A stretch of DNA of 64,000 bases from Engraulis encrasicolus (Eukaryota; Chordata; Actinopteri; Clupeiformes; Engraulidae), in assembly GCF_034702125.1 (NCBI RefSeq), contig NC_085860.1, positions 52,222,393 through 52,286,392 on the forward strand, in the 5' to 3' direction. Shown in pieces: positions 34,773-44,936 of the stretch. The position numbers and the translations under genes were made by a program. A model generated the notes under the pieces. That model saw nothing but the letters and a program-made list of their open reading frames with translations, was not told the DNA's origin and searched no databases. Positions within the stretch are counted from its first letter, which is position 1. Each line of letters begins with the position of its first letter.

Positions 34773-34960
34773 ATGAAATGTTGCGCGTATGGCGTGTGTA
34801 ATTCCGACAACGGAGATACAAAAAAGTTGGAGGGAGGGGTTACATTTCATTCCTTCCCAAAACCAAAGACCGAGATGGAGAAATTCCTGCTGTGGACTAA
34901 ACAATGTGGACTACCCCACCACCACCACCAGCATGTAAACAGAAGCCACTACAAGCTAAG
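34773..34960 (+). CDS. THAP-like DNA-binding domain exon (partial)
   Basis: The frame from ATG 34773 (an in-frame ATG also exists at 34743) reads MKCCAYGVCNSDNGD, GVTFHSFPKPKTEMEKFLLW and KQCGLP. The C-x4-C pair, the FHxFP motif and the tryptophan match the first half of THAP zinc-dependent DNA-binding domains. The exon ends AAG|GTAAGC after HYKL, exactly before the C-x2-H pair that should complete zinc binding. I cannot find that pair in the expected frame downstream, and the next visible exon is out of phase, so an exon is missing or the domain is broken. Confidence 0.65.
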
Positions 34961-35587
34961 GTAAGCAGCTATTTTAATGTCGCTAAAATCCACCTACCTC
35001 ATTGAAAACGTGATGATACCACTTCTTCAAATACAATTTAGTAGCACTACCTTGCATTTTTGGGCAGCTAGAACTGTGTGGATGATCATAATAAGCTGGA
35101 TTGAATGGGTTAGCCTCATTTAGCATAGGCTAACTGTAAGTTTATTGTCACTGTTGACTGTTCTGTTCATATTGTGCATGCATGCAAGTAGCAACCAAAG
35201 TAATGTTAATGTTGTGTACAGTTGAAAAGTTTATCTTGTACAATGGCATTTAAAGTGGGATGCCACTTGTTTGCTTGTAGTAAACAAGCATCAGCTATGC
35301 TGGGCAAAGTATTCTGCTATTTGCGTTAGAATCCCACCTCATGTAACCATTGCAACTGAACTGAGATTGAATAATAAGATCCCAGATGTGCTGTACTTCA
35401 CAATGTGCATTTTATTTTAGTGCCTTCAATCAGAGATGATTTAGTTATACATTGCAACATTAATAGAGATTGTTGTACCCAGTCATCATTCTCAAAACAT
35501 CAACAAAACATCTTAGCCCTACACTAACATGCATCAACCTTGCATTACTATGAAAATGTAATGGAAAGTCAAACTGATTGTTTACAG

Positions 35588-35662
35588 GGTACGAGGAGAG
35601 AGCTCAAACTCCACTGAACACCTTAACACTGGAACAAAGTGCTTCAAACACCAGTGACCATG
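35588..35662 (+). CDS. Candidate second THAP-gene exon
   Basis: 75 bp between a TTTACAG acceptor and a donor G|GTGTGT that is the start of a (GT)n tract of about 105 bp. It reads [20 protein letters not shown] and TSDH, and its last base combines with the next exon to give an aspartate codon. Support is splice signals and phase with the following exon only. Confidence 0.4.
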
Positions 35663-35663
35663 G

Positions 35664-35689
35664 TGTGTGTGTGTGTGTGTGTGTGTGCG

Positions 35690-35772
<83 letters not shown>
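35664..35772. repeat. (GT)n microsatellite at a candidate splice donor
   Basis: Roughly 105 bp of GT with few GCGT interruptions, followed by GAGC repeats. It starts at the donor of the second THAP-gene exon. Confidence 0.9.
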
Positions 35773-35773
<1 letters not shown>

Positions 35774-35841
35774 CGAGCGAGCGAGAGATATTTATATGCA
35801 GTTTGCTAACTTTTCCTGTTGTTGTTGTTCGTTGTTTACAG

Positions 35842-36047
35842 ATCCCACCACTGATCATGGAGATGAGCTTCAGATGTTGAGGGACATGGTGGCCACTCAG
35901 AAGGCTGAGATAACCAAGCTGACTGTACAACTAGAGGCAAAGGATGTCCAGCTCCAACAACTTGGATACAAACTCCATTTACACACTACTTTGGTGTTAA
36001 AACCAGAGTCTGTGCATGAAAGTGATGTGTTAGGCCATTTCCAGTAG
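35842..36047 (+). CDS. Coiled-coil C-terminal exon of the THAP-type gene
   Basis: Following a GTTTACAG acceptor the frame reads PTTDHGDELQMLRDMVATQK and AEITKLTVQLEAKDVQLQQL, with a heptad-like pattern of a short coiled coil, ending at a stop at 36045-36047. THAP proteins commonly carry a coiled coil after the DNA-binding domain for dimerisation. It lies between the two long arms of the transposon. Confidence 0.5.
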
Positions 36048-37300
36048 GCTACTGCGCTTGATTCACCTATGAGCATTTTAATACCTTGTATGAGTTCAAC
36101 ATTTTAAATAATCCAGGTACAGTGGCACACCAGACCTTCCTTTGTGTAGTGAGCTGTTATTGACACTGATAACATTTAGACAAGTATTTGGTTACAAAAG
36201 ATTCCACATCAGTTTACAGAATGTGAGCACAATATTTAATAAGTCAACATCAGCCCTGTGTGTAGTTATTGTGTGTTATGTATTGATTATTTTGTTATTG
36301 TGTATTAAATACCATCCATCATCATGCATATTGTCATGACCTGTGTATTTTCATTTTTTTCTGAAATGCTTTAACCCATTTCATGTCATGGTGAATTACC
36401 TGATGACTTAAGCCACTCCAAGAGGGTAACTTATGTGTGGTCTGCAACAACAGTGATGTCCACAGGAGGTTTGCACCAAATAGCTCAGGTGTTCCTGTCT
36501 GCCTTTGTAGGAGAGCCAGTTTGTCACCTGTCACATTGAAGTTCCAGGAGGGAGGGCAGTAGGCCTACAACGAAATTCTCTCTAACTTCCACTGTTTACA
36601 ATGTAGCCAATGTAATTTGTAGATTACTGGAAATATTTATTTATCTATTCACTGAACTTTAATGTAGGCTTACTGGTTTCCTAGTGACCGTAAGAGACAC
36701 CTTATAGAAACACCTTTTGCTTTTGGAGCAACCACAGATGACACATGCACTGGTTTTATTTTAGTATCATTGTGCCATTGCTGTGTGAAGCTTGTGGAGG
36801 ATTGGGGTTCCAAAGGGTTGCCTTTCACTTGCATGAGGTGAAATGTGTTGAACAAGCCAAGTCAACGATGTGGGAGCAATAGACTGGAGCGCTACAGGTG
36901 GGAATGTTTACATCTGGCATCTGTTACCATCACATGGATTTAATGCAACAAATATGATAATCATGTGCATTTTAATGCAACGTGTGATAAAGGTGACTTA
37001 CCCTGCTTTAGGTCTAGGCCTACATAAGCACTGCTGCTCTTGTAAATTATTAGATGCTTGCCTCTTACATTGGGATCTGTATACTTTACCCTCTGTCTCA
37101 TCTGGCTACAAACACAGCATATAATGTTGTGGATGTAGCCTTCATAAGCCTGTTGCAGACCTTTTTGTCAACTTTTATCTTATATTTTGCTGTTTCTCAA
37201 CAAATTACTTGTGATTTCCATGGGCAGAGCCGAAATTGACAGGGGTGAAAACATGTCGCATGCCATTCATTCTAATGCTGAGAACCTGGAATACGTGAAA
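36048..37300. other. Internal region of the THAP element after the stop
   Basis: AT-rich sequence with no recognised domain; the open frames are short on both strands. It could be 3' untranslated or remnant transposon sequence. Confidence 0.4.
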
Positions 37301-39095
37301 GCTTGACTCGCATAGCAACCGTTGCTAAGGGGGGGAGGAGTTTGCGGAAAGGTCAATTAGACAGCTTGCCAACTTCCCAAAACAAAATAAAAAAGTGAAA
37401 AAAACAATACACAAAGAACATTGTCAATAAAACCACAGCTAAAATTATTAGAAGACCACAGCCGCGATGCTGGAACAATTTGTTACAGAGAGCAAGACAT
37501 ATTGTGTTCCTCATTTATGCCCTGAGGCTCCACTGAATTTAGAGTATGAATCCAAAATGCCTTTCCACAAAGCCTCTCTGTCTAATTGTCTGCAATCTTG
37601 TCCTGGTGTTGGGGGGTGGGGTCAATTACCTGCAATGAGATGAGGCCAATTTAGCCAAACCAAGTGGGATCACCTGTGAATGTCAAGTCCTGAAATGTGT
37701 GTCTCTCTCTTGCTATCATTTGACTCTGAAGAAGGTGTAGCAACACCGAAACGTTGGTCGGGTGTGTGCACAAAATAAAGTCTTGAAAACTAAGCTGCAG
37801 TGTGCTCCAGCTTCTCCTTCCCAGCTATGCTAGTGACTTACTGGCAGTGTTCCCAGGTGAGGCTGATGATTTCCAGCCCAAAAAATGTTCAAAACCCACC
37901 TGGAAGCACTAAATCCCGCCCAATTCTATTGATGTCGATGGGAATTGGGCGAGTTTTCCTGTAAAATGCCATTTTTACCCGCAGACAGCCATCCCAAGCA
38001 GCCCAATTGGGTGGGAAACAGCCCAATCTGGCAACACTGCTTACTGGAGCCTCAATGCCAGTGATTTCAAAAGCACTGGGACACTGATCTGTGATAGGTC
38101 TGTTAGAGCATTAGGTCCAACCCCCTATGGGCGGGGTTGAAAAGGTGGGAAAAAGGCTTGTAGTCTCAACAGAAATCCACCTCTCTTACACTTCCTATAT
38201 CGATGATGCAAAATGACCATTTTTACATCATTGACATAGGAAGTGTTAAGAGATGAATGTGGATTTCTCCAATCTCAGGGGGAATTGAGAGATTTTTGAA
38301 AGACCATTCAAAAGTATGACTGGGTGTCTATCAATGGAAAGCCTAATGCAAAATGGGTGGAGTGTCCCTTTAAGCGGGCTTGCGGAGCAAGGACCATGCA
38401 GAGCATGGCCCTTGCAGAGCAAGGCCCGATTATAGTAATCTCTAAGTCCTGTTTTTTGGTTATCTTGTGCAGGGCAGTAAAAATGGAAAATGGATCTCCT
38501 CCTACGCCTTTCGAGATAGAGACACCGTTCAAACACTAAAACGACCGGCTCGGCTTGGAGATCGCGTATAGTTATAGGCTTCTCCGTGTCTCTTGTCGTT
38601 TTCCCGTTTTAGGCGATTTTGTTAAAGCCTGGGTCCCCATTGAAAACCATGGTGGAACCTCCATGAACCAAGGTTCCGCCACTCTAGAGATTAGAGTGTA
38701 GGAGGCTTTTTCGGTCATAAAACATCAACACTTTCACCTAGAAGTTTAGTTGACGCGTTGTTAGCGAGCTCTATGGGATGTCTCCAAATTGTGAAAGTTT
38801 CATCTCCCAACTCCCAATACTTTTTAAATGGCAGGTTTGTAAAAAAAAAACAGGCCTGGGTCTATGGAGAATCCCAGTCTTTCGAAAAGTGCATTTTTCA
38901 AGAGATCAGCGCATGTCCCACACGGAGGTCCATTTGTGCCTGAAAAATGCAACCTATAAACTTCATTCAAAGACTGTTAGAGAGATCACAAGCATGACTC
39001 CGATCTGTGAAAAGGACACGTGCCAACTCCTTTTAGTTTTTTTACAACGATGTTGTAAAGACAAAAAACTCATTCTCATTCTCTCCCCTTTTTAA

Positions 39096-39550
39096 GGCTC
39101 AATCATTGAGAGTAAATAGAATGGAGGCCAAAATTCTATTTCATTGTTGAAGCCAAGTTGGAGCCAAGGTTGGACCCAAAAAGACCAAAAAATGGCCAAA
39201 TCCCATTCATTCCTATGAGAGACATAAAACCCTGTATCTCCCTTAAATGCCACTCCAGGGGGCTCATTTTTCGCTCAACTAGTAGGTCCCCTTGCTCTCC
39301 AACTTACCAGGGTGGTGATTTTTTGTGGTGATGTTTTATTTTAGAGAGATATTAAAAGTTAAATTGACCAATGAGCATCAGAACATGGTTTGATTGACCG
39401 TTAGAAGTCTTGTTGTTGTCCAATCAGCACCTGCGTTTGGCGTTGCTAAGGTGGAATGTAAGTTGGAATGTTCCCAAATCTGGCTTCAAAGCGTTGAATG
39501 GCAAAAAGCGTTGATTTGGCGTCCATTCTATTTACTGTCAATGGGCTCAA
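39096..39550. mobile_element. Candidate MITE with ~30-bp inverted ends
   Basis: GAGAGTAAATAGAATGGAGGCC near 39108 is mirrored by GGCGTCCATTCTATTTACTGTC near 39518, with GGCTCAAT outside on the left and ATGGGCTC on the right. TTAA precedes the left end, but no clear duplication is seen at the right. It is non-coding. Confidence 0.5.
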
Positions 39551-39749
39551 TACTAACTGTCAGTTAGTATCAGAACAGGTGCTCCCAATGAAGAGTTCCA
39601 TCTTAACTGCCACTGTCTCAAGATTCTATTCTTAACGAGCAGGTGTGAGCAGCCATTCTAGAAGTCTATTGTTTAGCTCTTCAATGCAATGTCATATAGT
39701 CTTGCTGGACTGTGCATGACAGCTAGCTGCTTGGCATAATGGGAATGCA

Positions 39750-40830
39750 TGCTGCTGGATTAGAGATATGGAGGTTGAGGGTTCAAACCCCACCCGAAGC
39801 CATGTTGATTTTCAAAATTATATCATATGCAGTGTTCCTTGGCCAACTTAAAATGCCATGTATGTCATTTATTGTCAATGGCAAATGTGCTGGATTAGAG
39901 ATATGGAGGTTGAGAGTTCGAATCCCACTTGAAGCGATGCTGATTTTCAAAATTATATCATATGCAGTGTTCCTTAGCCAAGTTAAAATACCATGTATGT
40001 CATTTAGTATCGATGGCAAATGTGCTGAATTACAGATATTGAGGTTGGGGGTTCGAACCCCAGTCAAAGCCATGTTGATTTTCTAAATTATATCATATGC
40101 AGTGTTCCTTGGCCAACTTGAAATGCCATGTATGTCATTTAGTATGGATGGCAAATGTGCTGAATTACAGATATTGAGGTTGGGGGTTCGAACCCCAGTC
40201 AAAGCCATGTTGATTTTCTAAATTATATCATATGCAGCGTTCCTTGGCCGACTTAAAATGCCATGTATGTCATTTAGTATGGATGGCAAATGTGCTGAAT
40301 TACAGATATTGAGGTTGGGGGTTCGAACCCCAGTCAAAGCCATGTTGATTTTCAAAATTATATCATATGCAGTGTTCCTTGGCCAACTTAAACTGCCATG
40401 TATGTCATTTAGTATGCATGGCAAATGTGCTGAATTACAGATATGGAGGTTGGGGGTTCGAATCCCAGTCGAAGCCATGTTGATTTTCAAAATTATATCA
40501 TATGCAGTTTTCCTTGGCCAACTTAAAATGCCATGTATGTCATTTAGTATGAATGGCAAATGTGCTGAATTAGGGATATGGGGGTTGGAGGTTCGAACCC
40601 CAGTCGAAGCCATGTTGATTTTCAAAATGATATCATATGCAGTGTTCCTTAGCCAACTTCAAATATCATGTATTGTATGTCATTTAATATCAATGGCAAA
40701 GGGGTTGGATTACAGATATGGAGGTTGTGAGTTCTAATCCCGCTCGAAGCCATGTTGATTTTCAAAATTATATCATATGCAGTGTTCCTTAGCCAACTTA
40801 AAATACCATGTATGTCATTTATTATATCCC
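39750..40830 (+). repeat. 135-bp tandem array, 8 units, each with a B-box-like motif
   Basis: The unit start TGGATTAGAG or TGAATTACAG recurs at 39756, 39891, 40026, 40161, 40296, 40431, 40566 and 40706, exactly 135 bp apart except the last (140, a 5-bp insertion). Every unit holds GGTTYRAAYCC or a near variant (GGTTCGAACCCCAGTC, AGTTCGAATCCC), which matches the tRNA B-box, followed by AAGCCATGTTGATTTTC and ATATCATATGCAGTGTTCCTT. Since 135 is a multiple of three, long repeating frames occur on both strands, which I do not treat as genes. Confidence 0.9.
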
Positions 40831-41396
40831 CAAAACACAGAGCTACAACACTTTCAAGATGGCTGAATCCAAGATGGCTGAATTGTTTGGCCCATAACTT
40901 CTGACTGGGTGGATGGAGTTTTTCCAAGATTTCTTTTAGCTTTGTTTTCTCAATAGTACTTTGTTTCATCTCTGCCCCAAAAGGCAAGCCCGCTTCCAGC
41001 ATTTTCTGTGAGAATGCATTTCTAGTTATTACAGCAAAGTATCAAACCATGCACTTCCCTGTCTCTGATCAGGTCACGTCAAGTTCATCAAAAAATAGCT
41101 GTCTCACCATTGCTTTGCTAGTCATGGGACATACGAAAAGACTTGTAGCTGGGCAGGTTAGACCCTTATTAGGACCAGATACTTCAGGTTGTGATACAAG
41201 CACCCAAATTGGCACAAATGATCCTTAGGCCATACTGTTTTCAAAAAATATGCGGGCCACTATATTCAAGATGGCTGCTCATTTTCCAAGATGGCCATCA
41301 ATGCCGGAGTGGCTATTATAAGTATCGGGACATATCCCGGCCCAAACCATTAATTTTGATGGGTGTGGCCTGGTTGGACCATGGGGAAATATATTT
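40831..41396. other. Non-coding stretch, no gene recognised
   Basis: It includes two AAGATGGCTG boxes and a GATGGCC repeat near 41270-41300 but no recognised coding sequence or terminal repeats. Confidence 0.35.
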
Positions 41397-41442
41397 GGTA
41401 TATGGTATATTTTAGGGATACATCTATTAGCACTAATACAGA

Positions 41443-41884
41443 TGTAACCCGCGGGTGGTTGTAGCCTTAAGTGGGAGGAGGGGTGGACTTTTACTTTGAT
41501 GTCCGGCTGAGCGAAGTTATGAAGTCTCGTACCAGTGGCAAACTATCGTTTGATCTCGTTAGCACCTGAGTCGCAGTTGATACCAGGGCACACGGTTGTT
41601 GGCACGCCAAGTAAAACGCTGCCTTGAATTCTGTTCGTAAAATACTGAAAGCACTGAAGTTGGTTCCAGTCGCAATTCGAAGTATCAGTACTAAGCCTAC
41701 CAGCATCTTGGTGAGTAGGCTGCGTGTCTTAATTGGGAGGTTTATGTTGCTAGGTTTGTGTATGATACTGACGCCGTAATTGTTTTAGCAGTAGTGGGCA
41801 TCCGAGGGAAGCCAGACAGACGCCCGCCGTGTGCCTTGAGAGAAGCGTGGCCAGGTATGAGCATTTGCACCTGTTAGCACACGG

Positions 41885-41963
<79 letters not shown>

Positions 41964-42859
41964 TCGCTCCATATTAACCCTGCTACCTCTGACTTGCGTT
42001 GCGTTGTACTGAATTATGAACGTTGCCTATGCTGTGTGGCATTGTAGGTGCGAGCCGCACCAACGGGGAAGAGGGGCCTTGAACAGAAGCTAGCGTTTAC
42101 CTCGTGCATCGTACAACAGGTAGGCTACAAGCCTGTAAAACTTGAATGTGTCTGCTTCACTCTGTTGGTTTACACGCTGCACATTGTGCATTCCATTCAT
42201 TGTATTTTTGTTGTGTTTTAGGACCGGCACCAATAGAGAGCCGTGTCAATAGCCATACCGTTTTGTGTGTTTATGTTTGTTACGTTTTATTTTGTAAACC
42301 CTTTTCATTGAGTGCCCACGGGTAACTGTGCAATACTGTGTGTGAGTGGGGAGCATAACAGCTGGGTTTTTGTTTGTTCTTTTGGGGGAACTCCTCACTG
42401 GCGAGTGCCAAAATTATTAAATACATAGAGTGCAGTGGATACCATAGAGTGTAGTGGGTTGAATCCCCTGAGTGTATACATTTATCTGACTTGAGTCAGC
42501 TTGGTGTGAACTACTGAATTACCTGGTTTGCAGTGGTGAAACATTTTGGTGTGAACTGAGGAGTTTGTGTAACCCTCCTTAATACTAGTGTGTAACCAGT
42601 GAGTGGGAACCCCCCTTTTTTCTTTGGTTGTTTATGCTCTCCAGCCTGGGCCAATAGTGTGTGCCCGATCAAGCCTTGTCCAACTTGCATTTGATTTTTA
42701 CACAAGAAAAAGAAAGAGAAAATATTAAAGAAAATCATTTTAGAAACAAATTTTAAGAAACTATTTTCTATCTTCAATAAAAAGAATATTTGTACTGTGT
42801 CAGCACAATCGGTTTCCTGCGTGCTTTTCTTTGAGTTTTTATGGTAACAAAAGGTCACA
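41443..42859. repeat. Probable solo LTR inserted in a broken foldback element
   Basis: The sequence starts TGTAACCCGCGGG and ends GGTCACA, in the TG...CA fashion of LTRs, with an AATAAA near 42777. It interrupts a sequence (left flank TTAGGGATACATCTATTAGCAC, right flank GTTAATGCCTGCATAAGTACC) that is continuous in the related element at 44937. Flanking acaga and acaaa could be a decayed 5-bp duplication. A (CA)n tract of about 75 bp sits inside at 41886-41961. There is no coding sequence. The length is large for a solo LTR, so the class is tentative. Confidence 0.45.
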
Positions 42860-43033
42860 CAAACAACATGTTAATGCCTGCATAAGTACCTTGTAAAGCA
42901 TGTACACTTATCAAATGCTAAGGCCAACTAGGTCCTTACTAAGGTTAAATTGGTAATGAATCCCTTATTGTGCATGTCATGAACAAGACATTTGCGAATA
43001 CATGCCTAACAAATGTTTGATTTTGCTTTGTAC

Positions 43034-43125
43034 AGTTTTGCTGTCATCAAGTTAAGGGTGAAAATCGAAGATTTGAATGAAAAAACAGCACAGGATGAGA
43101 TAGCAGCAGCAGCAAGAAGCTTTGG
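43034..43125 (+). CDS. Weak candidate exon, plus strand
   Basis: After TTGTACAG, an open stretch reads FAVIKLRVKIEDLNEKTAQD and EIAAAARSFG before GTGAGC. It lies upstream of the inverted RNF213-like exon at 44718, but its phase (two leftover bases) does not fit that exon. The candidate acceptor falls at the edge of a repeat. It may be a remnant of another exon, or chance. Confidence 0.25.
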
Positions 43126-43528
43126 GTGAGCATCTTCTTTCAACACAGAACAATGCCAGTTAAGAGAGAGTAGGCTAGGTAGCACTTCAGAGGATATGAG
43201 ACTGTTAACAAGTAGGCTAGCCTACTGATCCAGGTGCGACTGGGCTGGTTCTAGGGTGCCGTCAATCGCCTGCCGATGCATTGGGAGAGTGGGGATGTCA
43301 CGCTGAACTTCTTTTTTTAACCAAAAATTTAGCGGTTCAAACGAGTGGCTGCTTTTCTTTGCTGTAGGCCTACTAAATTAGTAGTGCTTCCTGGAATCCA
43401 CCAAGTGGGAAAGTTACAGGTGTAGGCTATGCCGTGTCCATGATTGGAATTGATAAGAGAACCAAACGATTCCATGGAATTGAGACGCTCAGAACCGGTT
43501 CTCAACAGGAACCAGTTCGTGGCTCCTG

Positions 43529-43541
43529 TGTGTGTGTGCGT

Positions 43542-43606
<65 letters not shown>

Positions 43607-43718
43607 GTTGTTTTGTGTTGTGTGTGTGTGGTGCGTGTGTGGTGCGTACGTGTGTGTGTGTGTGTGTTGTGTGTGTGCTGGTTGTTTTGTGTTGTGTGTG
43701 TGTGGTGCGTGTGTGGTG

Positions 43719-43754
<36 letters not shown>

Positions 43755-43833
43755 GTGTTGTGGTGTGTGTGTGTGTGTGTGCTGGTTGTTTTGTGTTCAC
43801 ACACACACATACACACTCAGACACACATGCTCA

Positions 43834-43914
<81 letters not shown>

Positions 43915-43916
43915 TC
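43529..43916. repeat. Compound (GT)n then (CA)n microsatellite
   Basis: GT runs with GCTGGTTGTTTTGTGTTG interruptions repeated three times (near 43603, 43678 and 43780) lead to a (CA)n tract from about 43798 to 43915. The two halves are complementary and could form a hairpin of over 100 bp. Confidence 0.9.
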
Positions 43917-44055
43917 AGACACACACGCTCCACCAGTGTGCATGCACTGTAGCCACTCACAAGTGTAAGCCTAAATGCTTACATAGATGACCAAGGGTTA
44001 TTGCCAGTGCATACCCATGAGTACACCCCTCACATTTTTGCAGATTTGTAAGTAT
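43900..44055 (+). repeat. Inverted duplicate of the intron next to RNF213-like exon A (11126-11290)
   Basis: The sequence CAGTGTGCATGCACTGTAGC, CAAGTGTAAGCCTAAATGC and GACCAAGGGTTATTGCCAG here is the reverse complement of 11160-11250. The match passes the truncated end of a Tc1-like MITE (ATGAGTACACCCCTCAC) in both copies and stops at about 11126 on the other side. A shared junction implies one duplicated or inverted segment, not two independent insertions. Confidence 0.85.
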
Positions 44056-44446
44056 ATCTTTTCATAGGACAACACTAAAGAAATTTCACTTCTACACAAT
44101 GATTAGTGACCTGTTAACAACATATATAACCCTTTACATTTCTTGTTCACTAATCAAAAATCAAAATACAGCCATTAACGTTTTACAACATGTAAAAAAA
44201 AGTGAGTACACTTCAGGTTCAAATCCTGTAGAGAGCTTCTGACAAGGGGCCGTATTGGCCCGAAACATCTCGAAATGGAAAGGGATTAAAAGGGAGGTCA
44301 TCAGTGTGCGTTTCAACCTTTCTTTACATTGAACTTTTACATTTTCAGTCTGCACCTGTCTAAAATAGATGGGAAAGATATACTTACAAATCTGTGAAAA
44401 GGGGTGTACTCACTGTGAGGGATGTACTCACTTCTGTGACATACTG
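44015..44446. mobile_element. Tc1/mariner-like MITE, left end truncated
   Basis: GAGTACACCCCTCAC with GCAGATTTGTAAGTATATC at the left is mirrored by GATATACTTACAAATCTGTG and GGGGTGTACTCAC at the right. The right end ATGTACTCACTTCTGTGACATACTG is followed by TA at 44447-44448. Related sequences are at 14914 and 16573. It is non-coding. Confidence 0.65.
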
Positions 44447-44717
44447 TACAGGTAACACGCACGTGCTGTGTACACTCATTGCAAACACCTACGTACACTG
44501 TGACAGGTAATCATAACACATATTGCTAAGGCTACACATATCTACAGTGTTTAGGCAACCACAACACACATCCCCAGGATTTAGAGACAACCAGTTAAGC
44601 ATTAATAAATCAATATTAAACATCATCATCAATATTCAAACATTAATCAATATTATTTGGGGCTGCATGTTTGACAAACTGTGTATTTATTTATTTGTGA
44701 AATTTGACCATTTATAG

Positions 44718-44914
44718 GAGGTCAAGAGCTGCTGCGGTCAGTAACTAATTCCTTCTTGGCTGAGGTGAAGAAACTGTGTGAGAAGAGCAAGAATGACTGG
44801 TATCGCGTCTACCTGATACGCAAGATACGCAGCCAGCAGGGGGAAGAGTTTGTGAAAATGCTCCTGACAGAAACAGAGAAGCAGTGGATGTTTCCAGAGA
44901 AAGTACGACGGCGG
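44718..44914 (+). CDS. rnf213: RNF213-like exon in inverted orientation
   Basis: After TTTATAG the frame reads GQELLRSVTNSFLAEVKKLC, NDWYRVYLIRKIRSQQGEEF and VKMLLTETEKQWMFPEKV, ending CGG|GTATGT. A WYRVYLIRK motif with a downstream WxFP is what I expect in RNF213 after the part encoded by exon A. The 5' phase (needs one base) fits exon A's leftover G exactly, giving TGGQELL. Yet it lies on the opposite strand, inside the long intron between H and F. Possible readings are an inversion, an inverted duplicate of a neighbouring paralogue, or misassembly. A foldback element starts 22 bp past the donor. Confidence 0.75.
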
Positions 44915-44936
44915 GTATGTATACATAAGGTTTTTT

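Larger units (their letters stand above)
33926..38369 (+). mobile_element. THAP-encoding DNA transposon with TTAA ends and long inverted arms (Kolobok-like)
   Basis: TTAA lies at 33922-33925 and 38370-38373. The adjoining ends AGGGGCATTCCACC and GGGTGGAGTGTCCCT are inverted copies with few mismatches. Inside are long inverted arms at about 34161-34720 and 37309-38040, including CCAGATTGGGCTGTTTCC, AAATGGCATTT and CTTGACATTCACAGGTGATC boxes mirrored on the right. Between the arms are exons encoding a THAP-type zinc-binding domain and a coiled coil. Kolobok transposases are known to carry THAP domains and to target TTAA, which suggests the family. No DDE catalytic domain is visible, so it seems non-autonomous or host-derived. 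Confidence 0.6.

Noticed and set aside
36048..37300. Possible transposase catalytic exon after the THAP coiled coil
   Set aside because: No DDE or other recognisable motif was found in any plus frame, only short frames.
33926..38369. P-element assignment for the THAP element
   Set aside because: P elements also carry THAP domains but make 8-bp duplications; the TTAA flanks fit Kolobok better, although the family remains an inference.
40218..40737. Long overlapping open frames on both strands of the 135-bp array
   Set aside because: The frames follow from a repeat length divisible by three without stops; there is no domain or splice evidence. Kept as a repeat and as a finding, not as genes.
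39750..40830. CRISPR-like array
   Set aside because: The sequence is eukaryotic, the units are contiguous without unique spacers, and no cas-like genes are present.
43034..43125. Exon directly preceding the inverted RNF213-like exon
   Set aside because: Its 3' phase leaves two bases while the next exon needs one; the acceptor lies at a repeat edge. Listed only as a weak candidate.
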